64,000 nt of DNA, taken from positions 1 through 64,000 of the forward strand of contig CACMIX010000003.1 in the NCBI GenBank assembly GCA_902613855.1. The letters run 5' to 3'. Below are positions 31,245 to 41,316 of this stretch, piece by piece. The position numbers and the translations under genes were made by a program. The notes beneath the pieces are model-generated. The model saw only the letters and a program-made list of their open reading frames with translations. It did no database searches and had not been told where the DNA came from. Numbering within the stretch: position 1 is the first letter of the stretch; every line of letters begins with the position of its first letter. The stretch is from an uncultured Pelagibacteraceae bacterium. GTDB taxonomy: Bacteria; Pseudomonadota; Alphaproteobacteria; Pelagibacterales; Pelagibacteraceae.

Positions 31245-32843
31245 ATGAATTTAAAAAATATTTTAGAATTAACAGATAAGGCTATAGCTAATAATAACTA
31301 CGAATATGCAAAATTATTAATTGAGAAAGAATTAAAATTAAATCCTAATGTTTTCGAGTTAAATTTTAAATTAGGGTTGCTACACAATATTTCTGGAGAT
31401 TTAAAAAAAGCGATAAATTTTTATAAAAAGAGTACTTTACTAAATCCAAATTACTCTCCGGCCTACTGTAATTTGGGAATAGTATATGATAAACTAAGTA
31501 ATAGAAGTCTAGCTATAAAATATTATCAGACAGCTATTGAAAAAGATTCGAATAATTTTAAAGCATATTTCAATTTAGCAAATTGTTATCTTAACAATGA
31601 TGACTTAAAGAATGCTGAAAAATATTATTATTTATCATTAAATATTAAACACGATAATATTCACTCATATATTAATTTGTTTCAAATTTATGACAGGTCA
31701 AATAATTTAAAAAAATTAGATGAAATTTTACAAAAAGCAAGAAGCATTTTTCCTAAAAATTTAATAGTATCTTTTTTTGAAGCAATTTCTGAGTACCGTA
31801 AAAGCAACTATCAGAAAACCATAGATATTTTTGAAAAATTAGAACTTGATCCTAAAGATATGTCTAAAAATGTTACCAAATATAATACTTTAGCAAAATG
31901 TTATGATAATTTAGGAATGTTTGATGAAGCTTTTAAATCATTTAAAATTTCGAATATAATTATTCATGATGCTTTCGAAAAAAAAGTTGACAAAAAAAAA
32001 TATATTAAAGTAATCGAAAAAAGATTTAATTTTTTTTCCAAAGCAAATTTTAAAAAATTTCCAAATAAAATTAAAGAAGACAAAAATGTAGACCCAATTT
32101 TTTTAGTAGGTTTTCCAAGATCTGGTACTACTCTCTTGGATACTATTCTAAGAACTCACAGTTCTATAGAGGTAATAGAAGAAAAACCTATTGTTGATAA
32201 ATTAATAAAGCAACTTCATAATTATTTGAATAATGACTTTATGAAATTAAATGAGTTAGATGAAAATATTAGGCAGGAGTTAAGATCTTTATATTTTGAA
32301 ACAAGAGACACGTTCGTGTCTTATGAAAATGATAAAATATATATAGACAAGCTTCCCTTGAACATAGTTTATATTGGTGAACTTTTACAAATTTTTCCAA
32401 ATTCAAAATTTATCTTAGCATTAAGAAATCCATATGACTCAGTCATGAGTTGTTTTATGCAACCTTTTATACCAAACGATGCAATGGCAAACTTCTATAA
32501 CTTATTAGATACCTCTAAATTATATGATCAAGTTTTCCGATTATGGACTCAATATGAGGAGAAATTGGATATTAAATTTCATAAAATAAAGTACGAGGAA
32601 ATAGTTGAAAATTTTGACACATCTATTTTAAATTTATTAAAATTTTTAGACCTTGAATGGGACAATAAGTTGAAAGAGTTTTATAAAACTGCAGAAAATA
32701 GAGGTATTATTAATACACCTAGTTATAATCAAATAAATAAACCACTTTACACTAAATCAGTTGGTAGATGGAAAAATTATAAAAAATATTTTGAAGAACT
32801 TGATCCTATTTTAAAAAAATGGAATTCTAAATTTAATTATTGA
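31245..32843 (+). CDS. TPR-repeat sulfotransferase (Sulfotransfer_3 type)
   Basis: N-terminal TPR repeats; FLVGFPRSGTTLLDTILRTHSSIEVIEEKP; ALRNPYDSVMSCF. Confidence 0.9.
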   Translation: MNLKNILELTDKAIANNNYEYAKLLIEKELKLNPNVFELNFKLGLLHNISGDLKKAINFYKKSTLLNPNYSPAYCNLGIVYDKLSNRSLAIKYYQTAIEKDSNNFKAYFNLANCYLNNDDLKNAEKYYYLSLNIKHDNIHSYINLFQIYDRSNNLKKLDEILQKARSIFPKNLIVSFFEAISEYRKSNYQKTIDIFEKLELDPKDMSKNVTKYNTLAKCYDNLGMFDEAFKSFKISNIIIHDAFEKKVDKKKYIKVIEKRFNFFSKANFKKFPNKIKEDKNVDPIFLVGFPRSGTTLLDTILRTHSSIEVIEEKPIVDKLIKQLHNYLNNDFMKLNELDENIRQELRSLYFETRDTFVSYENDKIYIDKLPLNIVYIGELLQIFPNSKFILALRNPYDSVMSCFMQPFIPNDAMANFYNLLDTSKLYDQVFRLWTQYEEKLDIKFHKIKYEEIVENFDTSILNLLKFLDLEWDNKLKEFYKTAENRGIINTPSYNQINKPLYTKSVGRWKNYKKYFEELDPILKKWNSKFNY

Positions 32844-33700
32844 TTATGATTATATGGGTAGCGTCATATCCTAAAAGTGGAAATACTTGGTTGAGAGCTC
32901 TAATAAGTTCCTATTTTTATACCAAAGATGGATTTTACAATGAGAACTTATTAAAAAAAATTGATCAATTTCCTGTTCGTAAATATTTTAAAAACTTTGA
33001 TTATAATAAAAAAAAGGTTGGTGACACCTCAAAATTTTGGATTAAAGCCCAAGAAATTATCAATAGTGATAAACAATTAAAATTTTTTAAAACTCACAAC
33101 ATATTTGGAAAAGTTAATTCTTTTGATTTTACCAATGTGGCAAATTCTCTTGGTGGAATTTATATAGTAAGAGATCCAAGAAATGTTATTACATCAATAA
33201 AGAATCATTATGGATTGAATGATGATAAAGCCATCAAGTGGATGACCGACCAAAATAATTATGTTTATGATGTTGAAAGAGTAAAAGAGGTTGGTTATGG
33301 CGATTTTCAATTTATTAGTTCTTGGGATATAAATTATAAATCCTGGAAAATTCAAAAAAAAATACCAATCAAATTTGTCAAATATGAAGATCTTTCAAAC
33401 AAAACATATTTAGTATTTTTAGAAATAATTGAATTTATAAATAAAATTACTAACAATCCAACACAGGTTGATAAAATAAGAATAAAAAATGCATTAAATT
33501 CAACTACATTTGAGAAACTTCAAGAGAGAGAAAAAAAACATGGATTTTCAGAAGCAGTTTCATTTACTAACAGCAAAAAATCACAATTCTTTAATTTAGG
33601 GCCTAAAAATGATTGGAAAAAAATATTAAATAAAAAATTTAAAGATAAAATTACTGTAGTATTTGAAAAAAATCTTAAGGAACTTTCTTATATTGAATGA
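32840..33700 (+). CDS. Sulfotransferase domain protein
   Basis: IIWVASYPKSGNTWLRALISSYF; IVRDPRNVITSIKNHYG; apparent paralogue of 10582-11421. Confidence 0.88.
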   Translation: MIMIIWVASYPKSGNTWLRALISSYFYTKDGFYNENLLKKIDQFPVRKYFKNFDYNKKKVGDTSKFWIKAQEIINSDKQLKFFKTHNIFGKVNSFDFTNVANSLGGIYIVRDPRNVITSIKNHYGLNDDKAIKWMTDQNNYVYDVERVKEVGYGDFQFISSWDINYKSWKIQKKIPIKFVKYEDLSNKTYLVFLEIIEFINKITNNPTQVDKIRIKNALNSTTFEKLQEREKKHGFSEAVSFTNSKKSQFFNLGPKNDWKKILNKKFKDKITVVFEKNLKELSYIE

Positions 33701-33791
33701 TTAACAAAATATTTTTAGATATAGTAATTAAATCTTTTTTGTCACTTGCTTAATTTCAAAAAAGCTATTAATTTTAATATAAATAGAACAA

Positions 33792-33866
33792 GCGGGCATA
33801 GCTCAGTGGTAGAGCGTCTCGTTGCCAACGAGAAGGTCGAGGGTTCGACCCCCTTTGCCCGCTCCA
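33792..33866 (+). tRNA. tRNA-Gly (anticodon GCC), CCA encoded
   Basis: GCGGGCA acceptor pairs with TGCCCGC; anticodon stem CTCGT/ACGAG with loop TTGCCAA; T-loop GGTTCGA; terminal T+CCA. Confidence 0.97.
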
Positions 33867-33877
33867 AGTAAAAAAAT

Positions 33878-34222
33878 ATGAGTGATTTATTAGACAAAAA
33901 ATGTATGCCTTGTGAAGGTGGTGTCATGCCTTTTGATATATCAGAAATTCATAAGTATCAAAAAAAAGTCGATGGATGGGACATTACAGAAGGTGGAGAC
34001 AAAATATTTTTCTTATCAAAAAAATTTAAATTTGAAAATTTTTTAAAAAGTCAGGACTTCGTTAATGAAGTAGGAAAGATATCTGAGCAAGAGGGACATC
34101 ACCCTGATATTTTATTCGGCTGGGGTTATGCTGAAATAAAAGTCACTACTCATGCAATAAAAGGTCTTTCTGAAAATGATTTTATTCTAGCTGCAAAAAT
34201 AGATAAATTAACTAATGTCTAA
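33878..34222 (+). CDS. 4a-hydroxytetrahydrobiopterin dehydratase (PCD)
   Basis: WDITEGGDKIFFLSKKFKFENFLKSQDFVNEVGKISEQEGHHPDILFGWGYAEIKVTTHAIKGLSENDFILAAKID. Confidence 0.93.
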   Translation: MSDLLDKKCMPCEGGVMPFDISEIHKYQKKVDGWDITEGGDKIFFLSKKFKFENFLKSQDFVNEVGKISEQEGHHPDILFGWGYAEIKVTTHAIKGLSENDFILAAKIDKLTNV

Positions 34223-35744
34223 AGTGTCTAGTTTTTGAAAAAACTAAAACAGTATCAGTTTCATTTGCAAATTTAATAATCTCTTTATCTCTAATTGATC
34301 CTGAGGGTTGTATTACTGCCTGAACTCCTGATTGTACTAATCGTTCTATACCATCTACAAAAGGAAAAAATGCGTCAGAGGCCGCAACTAAATTATCATT
34401 AGTTTTAGTGAATTTTTTCATTTTATTTATTGCTATTTTGCAGCTGTCTAAGCGGCTCGGTTGTCCTGAGCCAATACCGGCTGTTGTTTCATTTGCAGCA
34501 AGAACGATTGCATTTGATTTAACATATCGGCAAACATTAAAGGCGAAAATTAAATCTTTCATTTCTTTTGTAGTTGGTTTTCTTTTTGATACAGTTTTAA
34601 AATCTTTAGAACTAAATTTTTTAAGATCTTCTGATTGAATTAATATCTCATTACTAACAGAGATATGTTTTAAATCATCATTTAATTTATAATTTGAAGC
34701 ATCTATTAATCTTAAATTCTTCTTCTTCTTTAATATTTTTAGGGCGTTAGAATCAAAGTTATTAGCTATAATTACTTCAAGAAATAGCTTACTTAATTCA
34801 AGAGCCACAAGTCTTGTTATTTTAAAATTACAAGCAACTATACCCCCAAAAGCACTTATTGGATCACAAGTAAATGCAGACTTATAACTTTCAAGATGGT
34901 TTTTTTTAATTGAAACTCCACAAGGATTTGCATGTTTAACAATTACTGTTCCAGTATTTTTTGGTAGTGATTTTGAAATTGTTAATGCTGCAAAAATATC
35001 ATTATAATTATTATAACTAAGTTGCTTTCCATGGATCTGTTTTATATCCATTTCCAGTTTTCTTGAATAAATTCCACTTTCTTGATGAGGATTTTCACCA
35101 TACCTGAGGGTTTCAACTAAATTTCCATGAAACACTTTTTTTTTTGGAAAATTTAAATTAGTTATTTTATTAAAATAATCTGAAATTATAGCGTCATAAT
35201 AAGCAGTTTCGGTAAAAGCAATTCTTGATAATCTTTTTCTAAAGTCTAATGAGGTAGATCCTTTATATCTTTTTAGTTCGTCTATTAATTCAGTGTATTG
35301 ATCCGATGAAGTAATTACTGTTACATCTCTGTAATTTTTTGCAGCAGATCTGACCATTGTAGGTCCCCCAACATCAATATTTTCAATTATTTTGCTATGA
35401 TCGTTGGTATTGTTTAGTGTTTCTTCAAATGGATAGAAATTAACGATAACTAAATCTATATTTTCATAATTATTAACCATTAAATCTTTCAAATGTAATT
35501 TATTATTCCTCTTGTTTAAAATTCCAGCATGTATTTTAGGGTGAAGAGTTTTTACTCTTCCTTCCAAAATCTCTGATGAATTTGTAAATTCTGACACCTC
35601 AATACATTTAAATTTTAATCTTTTAATTTCCTTAAAGGTGCCGCCAGAACTTATAATTTTTACTTTATTTTTTTTTAGTACATTTAGAAGAGGCTTAAGG
35701 TTTTTTTTATCTGATACAGAAATTAGAGCTGTTTTTATTTTCAT
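34212..35744 (-). CDS. purH: Bifunctional AICAR formyltransferase / IMP cyclohydrolase
   Basis: KTALISVSDKKNLKPLL; ILEGRVKTLHPKIHAGIL; ETLRYGENPHQ. Confidence 0.98.
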   Translation of the reverse strand: MKIKTALISVSDKKNLKPLLNVLKKNKVKIISSGGTFKEIKRLKFKCIEVSEFTNSSEILEGRVKTLHPKIHAGILNKRNNKLHLKDLMVNNYENIDLVIVNFYPFEETLNNTNDHSKIIENIDVGGPTMVRSAAKNYRDVTVITSSDQYTELIDELKRYKGSTSLDFRKRLSRIAFTETAYYDAIISDYFNKITNLNFPKKKVFHGNLVETLRYGENPHQESGIYSRKLEMDIKQIHGKQLSYNNYNDIFAALTISKSLPKNTGTVIVKHANPCGVSIKKNHLESYKSAFTCDPISAFGGIVACNFKITRLVALELSKLFLEVIIANNFDSNALKILKKKKNLRLIDASNYKLNDDLKHISVSNEILIQSEDLKKFSSKDFKTVSKRKPTTKEMKDLIFAFNVCRYVKSNAIVLAANETTAGIGSGQPSRLDSCKIAINKMKKFTKTNDNLVAASDAFFPFVDGIERLVQSGVQAVIQPSGSIRDKEIIKFANETDTVLVFSKTRHFRH

Positions 35745-37369
35745 TATAATTTAATTATCTCCCATTTTATAATTTGCTCATTTTCCTTGTTCATTCCAGA
35801 AATAAAAATATTTTGATTATCTTTGTATGAATTTTTATGACCGAAATATAGGCTATTATCAATACTTATATCAAATTTATCACAACTGAATCTCCAACCC
35901 TCATCCTCTAACTCAATGAGTATAGATTTATTGTCTTGCGTTTTCATCACTTTAGAATTTGGATCAAGATGAAATCTAATATCAAATTTTATCTCTTTCT
36001 TAGGATTTTTTCTTAAAATTATATCAGATCCAATAAATTTGTTTTGTTCTGGATAAAATTCAATTTCTCTCTTATGAATTGCTCCAAATTTTTGTAAATA
36101 TCCATCGTGTGAGCCAGAAATTTTCCAATAATTTTTTTCATTTACAATATTTTTCTTTGAAACTTTAAGTCCTTTTTCAACCAAAATATCATCATTCGTT
36201 TTTTTGGAAGAGCATGAAGAAAAATCTTCGATGACTAAGGTACTATGAAGGGCAGTGCTCTTAGATAGTTTATTTAATTTATTATTTTTGTTTGAGAAAT
36301 AACCTGCATTTGTTATTAATCTTTTTTGATTTGAAAATATTTCAAAAGATAAAGCACCGTACTGATAATCTATAGAAAAGTGGTTGCTTGGGCTTGAGCC
36401 CACATCCATTGCTAAAATAATTTTTTTATTTTTAAGAATGGCGTATCCACCTAGTTCATTCACCTCGTTTTTAAAAGTATAACCAAATCTTTTTAAGTAT
36501 TGATCAAAATCATTATTTTCTAAATGATGATTACCATTAAAGAAGATATCGGTCCCAATATTTTTCCAGATAAATGCATAACTTGATCCTAAATAAAATA
36601 TTGTTTCATCTATATATTCAGGAATGACATTTTGAGACTCTTTGAACCACTCTCTTATGATGATAAAATACTTTAGATAAAAGACTAATTGTTTAATGTT
36701 TCTAGATTTTGTAAAGCCTTGATTATCAATTGAGGATTTAATTATATTTTTTAAAATGCCTAATCCGCTCTCAAGATAGTTGTTTTCACTTTTATAAGCT
36801 AATCCAGTTAAAATTATTGCAGAACAACCAATTAATTTATTTTCAAATGTATTTGAGGATCCAATTTCACTTAACAAATGATTAGTTTGTTTTTGTATCA
36901 TGTGATCGAACATTAAACGATATTCTTTGTCACTATCTTGATAGGAAAGCTGGTGATTGGATAGCCACGCAATTATTCTTTTAGAAGTTAAATCAAATTC
37001 CCAACTATATTTGTTATATTTGCCATTCGCTTTTACCCAATTTTTAATGACTGACTGTGTAGTTTCTTTTGAGGATTTTAAATCAAGACTGAAAAACCAA
37101 AAAAAATTATTTAATTTTTCATAATCTTTAGCACCTATTTTGTTTTGCCAAATAGACTCAACAGCAAAATCTTCAATTCGGTATTTTTTATTTTGATATT
37201 TTATAATTGAAGAAAGAAGGTGAGGGCTTGGTTTGTATTGAAAATTATTATTAAAAGTTTTTGAAATTTTTTTTTCGTAAAAATTAGAATTTTGATAAAT
37301 TTTTTTAAAATTATCTTTTAAACCAAAATAAAATTGGCCAAAAAAACCTAAGGAATTTACATTAATCAT
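35744..37369 (-). CDS. Heparinase II/III family protein
   Basis: 541 aa; NHHLENN..., AMDVGSSPSNHFSIDYQYGALSFEIFSNQKRLITNAGYF; located between purH and rpe, as is common in alphaproteobacteria. Confidence 0.85.
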   Translation of the reverse strand: MINVNSLGFFGQFYFGLKDNFKKIYQNSNFYEKKISKTFNNNFQYKPSPHLLSSIIKYQNKKYRIEDFAVESIWQNKIGAKDYEKLNNFFWFFSLDLKSSKETTQSVIKNWVKANGKYNKYSWEFDLTSKRIIAWLSNHQLSYQDSDKEYRLMFDHMIQKQTNHLLSEIGSSNTFENKLIGCSAIILTGLAYKSENNYLESGLGILKNIIKSSIDNQGFTKSRNIKQLVFYLKYFIIIREWFKESQNVIPEYIDETIFYLGSSYAFIWKNIGTDIFFNGNHHLENNDFDQYLKRFGYTFKNEVNELGGYAILKNKKIILAMDVGSSPSNHFSIDYQYGALSFEIFSNQKRLITNAGYFSNKNNKLNKLSKSTALHSTLVIEDFSSCSSKKTNDDILVEKGLKVSKKNIVNEKNYWKISGSHDGYLQKFGAIHKREIEFYPEQNKFIGSDIILRKNPKKEIKFDIRFHLDPNSKVMKTQDNKSILIELEDEGWRFSCDKFDISIDNSLYFGHKNSYKDNQNIFISGMNKENEQIIKWEIIKL

Positions 37370-37373
37370 TAAC

Positions 37374-38033
37374 TTATTTTAGTTTTAATAAATCAATATT
37401 TTTTTTTATATCTCCATCATTACTTTTGAATACGGTTGTGCCTGAAACAAGTATATTTGCTCCAGCATCAATAGCAATTTTGCAATTTTCAAAATTTATT
37501 CCACCATCTATTTCGATATCAAAGTTCAAATCTTTGTCTTGTTGAATTTTTTTAAGTTGTTTAATTTTATCTAGAACCTCTGGCATAAATTTTTGACCTC
37601 CAAAACCTGGATTAACACTCATGATTAAAACCAAATCTACTTGATCTAAAAATTCTGCAATTAATTCAATTTTCGATTCTGGATTAAGAGAAACTCCGAC
37701 TTTTTTTTTTAAATTTTTAATTGTTTTAATTGACTCACCCAAGTTTTGAGTAGCTTCTGGGTGAATTGTAATGATATCTGCTCCTGCGTCTGCATATGCT
37801 TCTATGTATTTATGCACAGGTGAAATCATCAAGTGTACATCAAACTTTAAAGAGCAGTGCTTTCGAAGAGCTTTAATAACTGGGGGACCAATAGTTAGAT
37901 TTGGAACAAAATGGCCATCCATGACATCCACATGGATCATGTCTGCTCCACCTTCCTCTAATCTTTTAATCTCAGTACCTAATTGACTAAAATCAGCAGA
38001 TAAAATTGATGGTGAAATTTGTATATTTTTCAT
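37374..38033 (-). CDS. rpe: Ribulose-phosphate 3-epimerase
   Basis: ISPSILSADFSQLGTEIKRLEEGGADMIHVDVMDGHFVPNLTIGP. Confidence 0.98.
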   Translation of the reverse strand: MKNIQISPSILSADFSQLGTEIKRLEEGGADMIHVDVMDGHFVPNLTIGPPVIKALRKHCSLKFDVHLMISPVHKYIEAYADAGADIITIHPEATQNLGESIKTIKNLKKKVGVSLNPESKIELIAEFLDQVDLVLIMSVNPGFGGQKFMPEVLDKIKQLKKIQQDKDLNFDIEIDGGINFENCKIAIDAGANILVSGTTVFKSNDGDIKKNIDLLKLK

Positions 38034-38061
38034 TGATAACTAGATTTACTAGTATCAATTT

Positions 38062-38418
38062 TTAAAATTTAATTGAATTAAAAAATTGATAAATTTGTCT
38101 TGATATTTCACTTTCGAGAGGAAATGACAGCATACCCATAACAGAATAGCCTAAGATCCAAGGCATTAAATAAAATCTAATCATGTAAAAAAACCAAGCC
38201 ACGTATAAGGGCACAAGAGGACCTATAATAAACGATGGGGTAATGGGCTTAAATAGTTTGATTAAAGGATTTGTATATTTAACAAATACTCTCATAAAAA
38301 AGAATTCAGAATCCTCTTTCTGAAAGATGTTCATCGCAACTCGACCGATTAATGTCCACATGATTATGCCAAAGAAATAATCAATAAAATATATAAATGG
38401 ATGAAAGTTTGCTGACAT
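38062..38418 (-). CDS. Membrane protein, possibly YggT-like
   Basis: 118 aa, several hydrophobic segments, NIFQKEDSEFFFMRVFVKYTNPLIKLFKPITPSFIIGPLVPLYVAWFFYMIRF. Confidence 0.6.
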   Translation of the reverse strand: MSANFHPFIYFIDYFFGIIMWTLIGRVAMNIFQKEDSEFFFMRVFVKYTNPLIKLFKPITPSFIIGPLVPLYVAWFFYMIRFYLMPWILGYSVMGMLSFPLESEISRQIYQFFNSIKF

Positions 38419-38430
38419 TTAAGATTTATA

Positions 38431-38475
38431 TTTGAAAAAGAAAAGAAAGAAAAGGGGCGAAATTAATCGCCCCTT
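38431..38475 (-). terminator. Rho-independent terminator downstream of the symporter gene
   Basis: Perfect 9-bp stem AAGGGGCGA (38452-38460) / TCGCCCCTT (38467-38475), 6-nt loop; on the minus strand followed by TTTTCTTTCTTTTC-type T-rich tract. Confidence 0.88.
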
Positions 38476-38486
38476 ATAAAGTTTAT

Positions 38487-40298
38487 TTACTGTTTTCCAA
38501 GAATTGTTTTACCACTCGGTACACGTACTTCATCAACCATTTTTTGAGTTGCTTTGTCTGGTTCTGCAGTTAACAAACTAACTACAACCATTGCAACCAA
38601 ACTAACAGCTGATCCGAAGATACCAAATGTTAATTGTGTAATTCCTAGGAATCCACTTCCACCAGTTCGTACCCAAACTAAGTACCATGTACCAGCAGCT
38701 AGACCTCCTAACATACCAGCAATAGCACCTTGTCTGTTAGCTCTCTTCCACCATACACCAAGTACAAGTGGGAAGAACAATCCAGACATCGCAAAGTCAA
38801 ATGCCCAGATAACCGAACCTAAGATACCTTGGATCTCCATTGCCGCAATAGTTGCTCCAGCAAAACCAATTACTACAAGTAATACCCTTGCAACAACTAG
38901 TCGTTTTGCAGTTTCCGCTTTTGGATCAATGATCTTATAGTAAACATCATGTGATATAGCGTTTGCAATTGCTAAGATCAAACCATCAGCTGTTGACATG
39001 GCAGCTGCCATACCTCCAGCGGCAACCAGACCTGAGATAACGTAAGGTAATCCAGCTATCTCTGGTGTTGCTAACACAACGGCTTTACCACCCATGAAGA
39101 ACTCGTTTAATTCAACAGTTCCATTTCCGTTAAAGTCGCTGACAAACATCAGATTTGCTGCGTTCCAGTTTTGATACCAATCTATCGCCTGAACTTCTGC
39201 AATTGATTTACCGATAATACCAGTTGATAAATTCGGATCAATCAATGACAATTTAGATAGTGTAGCTAACATTGGAGCAGAAGAATAAAGTAGGAAGATA
39301 AAGAATAGTGACCAACCTACTGATTTTCTAGCTGCTTTAACACTTGGAGTAGTAAAGTATCTCATCATCACGTGAGGTAATGATGCTGTTCCCATCATCA
39401 TCGCCAATGCTAATGAAATAAATGCCCAAGGTGTTGCGTTAACTGCAGAGTGAGCTTTAGTTATTCCTGCTAAGCCTTTAGGTACCGTTGCTAAATCAGC
39501 AGCAGAGTTTTTAACAAAACCAAACTGTGATTCTAACTCACCAATTCTAGCTACCTCATCAGCTAACATAAAGTGAGGGAAGAAACCCGCACCCATTTTG
39601 TTACTGATCCAGAATACTGGAAGCAAGTAAGCTATAATTAGTACAATGTATTGTGCAACCTGTGTCCAAGTTACCCCTCTCATACCACCTAACATTGAAC
39701 ATAATAAGATACTTATTAGTCCAATATAAACTGCGTATTGGAATGGGATATCAAGTGCAACAGATGCAATAGTACCTGTAGCGTTAATTTGTGCTGTTAC
39801 ATAAGTAAATGAAGCAACGGTTAAAACCACTACTGCACTAAACCTAGCTAAATTACCACCGTATCTTGTACCTATAAAATCTGGAACTGTATAACAGCCA
39901 AATTTTCTTAAGTAAGGTGCTAATAAAGATGCAACCAACACGTAACCACCAGTCCAACCTACAAGTAGAGCCATATAACCGTAACCTTTAAAGTAAATAC
40001 CACCAGCCATTGCAACGAATGAAGCACCAGACATCCAGTCTGCTGCCGTCGCCATTCCGTTGAATACTGTTGGTACCTGTCTTCCAGCTACGTAATATGC
40101 ATCCGCTTGAGCTGTTCTTGATAGCCAACCGATTAATGCATAGATGAATACAGTAAATGCCACAAAAGCAATACCGATCGCCTTTGCAGACATACCCATC
40201 TGTTCTGCAATTGCCATAATAATTATGAAACCTATAAACCCTCCGGTATAGATCCCATAAACTCTAGGCAAGTTATCAATGAAATTAGTACTTTTCAT
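38487..40298 (-). CDS. Sodium:solute symporter large subunit (acetate permease/VC_2705-like)
   Basis: 603 aa SSS fold; DWMSGASFVAMAGGIYF; LATPEIAGLPYVISGLVAAGGMAAAMSTADGLILAIANAISHDVYY; next to a DUF4212 small subunit. Confidence 0.92.
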   Translation of the reverse strand: MKSTNFIDNLPRVYGIYTGGFIGFIIIMAIAEQMGMSAKAIGIAFVAFTVFIYALIGWLSRTAQADAYYVAGRQVPTVFNGMATAADWMSGASFVAMAGGIYFKGYGYMALLVGWTGGYVLVASLLAPYLRKFGCYTVPDFIGTRYGGNLARFSAVVVLTVASFTYVTAQINATGTIASVALDIPFQYAVYIGLISILLCSMLGGMRGVTWTQVAQYIVLIIAYLLPVFWISNKMGAGFFPHFMLADEVARIGELESQFGFVKNSAADLATVPKGLAGITKAHSAVNATPWAFISLALAMMMGTASLPHVMMRYFTTPSVKAARKSVGWSLFFIFLLYSSAPMLATLSKLSLIDPNLSTGIIGKSIAEVQAIDWYQNWNAANLMFVSDFNGNGTVELNEFFMGGKAVVLATPEIAGLPYVISGLVAAGGMAAAMSTADGLILAIANAISHDVYYKIIDPKAETAKRLVVARVLLVVIGFAGATIAAMEIQGILGSVIWAFDFAMSGLFFPLVLGVWWKRANRQGAIAGMLGGLAAGTWYLVWVRTGGSGFLGITQLTFGIFGSAVSLVAMVVVSLLTAEPDKATQKMVDEVRVPSGKTILGKQ

Positions 40299-40558
40299 TA
40301 TTCATCCTCTCTTTCGCTAAAGCCGAACTCTTCGTCGATCTTTTCTTGTCTATTCGCAAACCAGAAAATAAGGATTACGAATGCTCCAAGAGATCCCTGA
40401 CATGTAAACCAGTATGTCCACGGATAACCGAAAGGTCCTGTGACCTCGTTCATTTCAGCTCCAAAAAGGAAGATGCCAATTGAGAATACAAACCAGATTG
40501 CTAATGTTATCATCAGCAAACCTCTGGATTTCTCCCAATGTTTTTCTTGATTTGACAT
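40298..40558 (-). CDS. DUF4212 sodium:solute symporter small subunit
   Basis: 86 aa, two TM segments; FGAEMNEVTGPFGYPWTYWFTCQGSLGAFVILIFWFANRQEKIDEEFGF. Confidence 0.92.
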   Translation of the reverse strand: MSNQEKHWEKSRGLLMITLAIWFVFSIGIFLFGAEMNEVTGPFGYPWTYWFTCQGSLGAFVILIFWFANRQEKIDEEFGFSEREDE

Positions 40559-40671
40559 ATTTACCTCTCTATTTAGTTATAACTGGCAAAACCATAACCA
40601 TTATGAGGCTTTTGAAAAGACCTAAATTTAACCATAATAGGTACTTATTTACTGACTTTTTTAAGGTATAA

Positions 40672-41316
40672 ATGCCACATACACGGCAAATTATGTCAAA
40701 ATACAAGCTAACTTGGAAAGATCTAACTACTACAGATTTTAAAACATATTTGTTCGCAATGTTTAAAGCGTTCATTCCAAAAAAAAAAATTAAAGATCTA
40801 GATGAACTTGAAGTCTTCATTCAAACTAAATCTGCATGGGTTACGCAAGTAACTTTATATAATTATTTGAAAACTCGAATGGGAACAAGATATGTTCTCC
40901 ATTTTGACAATGATGAATTCATGGGATCCGTTAATCTTGCTAAATGGAATATTTATTCTGTAGCACTTCAAGATTTATCTCTCTTTACTTTCTCTTATTT
41001 GAGAGTGAATTTTAATTTTCAAGACACTGATAAGGCAAAAGAAATTTTTAATAAAATATTAGACGATGAAATTTCAAATAAAATGCCATTAGATATTGTT
41101 GACCAAGCTAGAATAGATTTTGACAACAGATTTCAAAATACTAATTGGGATACTTATTATACAGACCTTCCATTTAATCCAAGTGCACTCTCTTTGTATA
41201 AATGGGCTCCAATCGCTGAGGAATTAAAAACCTTAGATCGTAAAATTGTCTTAAACTCTATGATATTAAAGTGGGATGTTATCAAACAAGAATTTCAAAA
41301 CTTAATTCAGTTTTAA
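40672..41316 (+). CDS. Conserved hypothetical protein between symporter and acs (likely start 40693)
   Basis: 214 aa soluble ORF; internal [16 protein letters not shown] start plausible; overlaps the acs 3' end by 4 bp. Confidence 0.75.
   Translation: MPHTRQIMSKYKLTWKDLTTTDFKTYLFAMFKAFIPKKKIKDLDELEVFIQTKSAWVTQVTLYNYLKTRMGTRYVLHFDNDEFMGSVNLAKWNIYSVALQDLSLFTFSYLRVNFNFQDTDKAKEIFNKILDDEISNKMPLDIVDQARIDFDNRFQNTNWDTYYTDLPFNPSALSLYKWAPIAEELKTLDRKIVLNSMILKWDVIKQEFQNLIQF

Noticed and set aside
33742-33927. 61-aa antisense ORF (…RAKGVEPSTFSLATRRSTTELCPL…)
   Set aside because: This is the reverse-strand translation of tRNA-Gly, a recurrent spurious ORF in databases.
38554-38940. 128-aa ORF antisense to the symporter
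   Set aside because: A long open antisense frame is explained by codon bias of the highly expressed SSS gene; no start/RBS context or recognisable domain.
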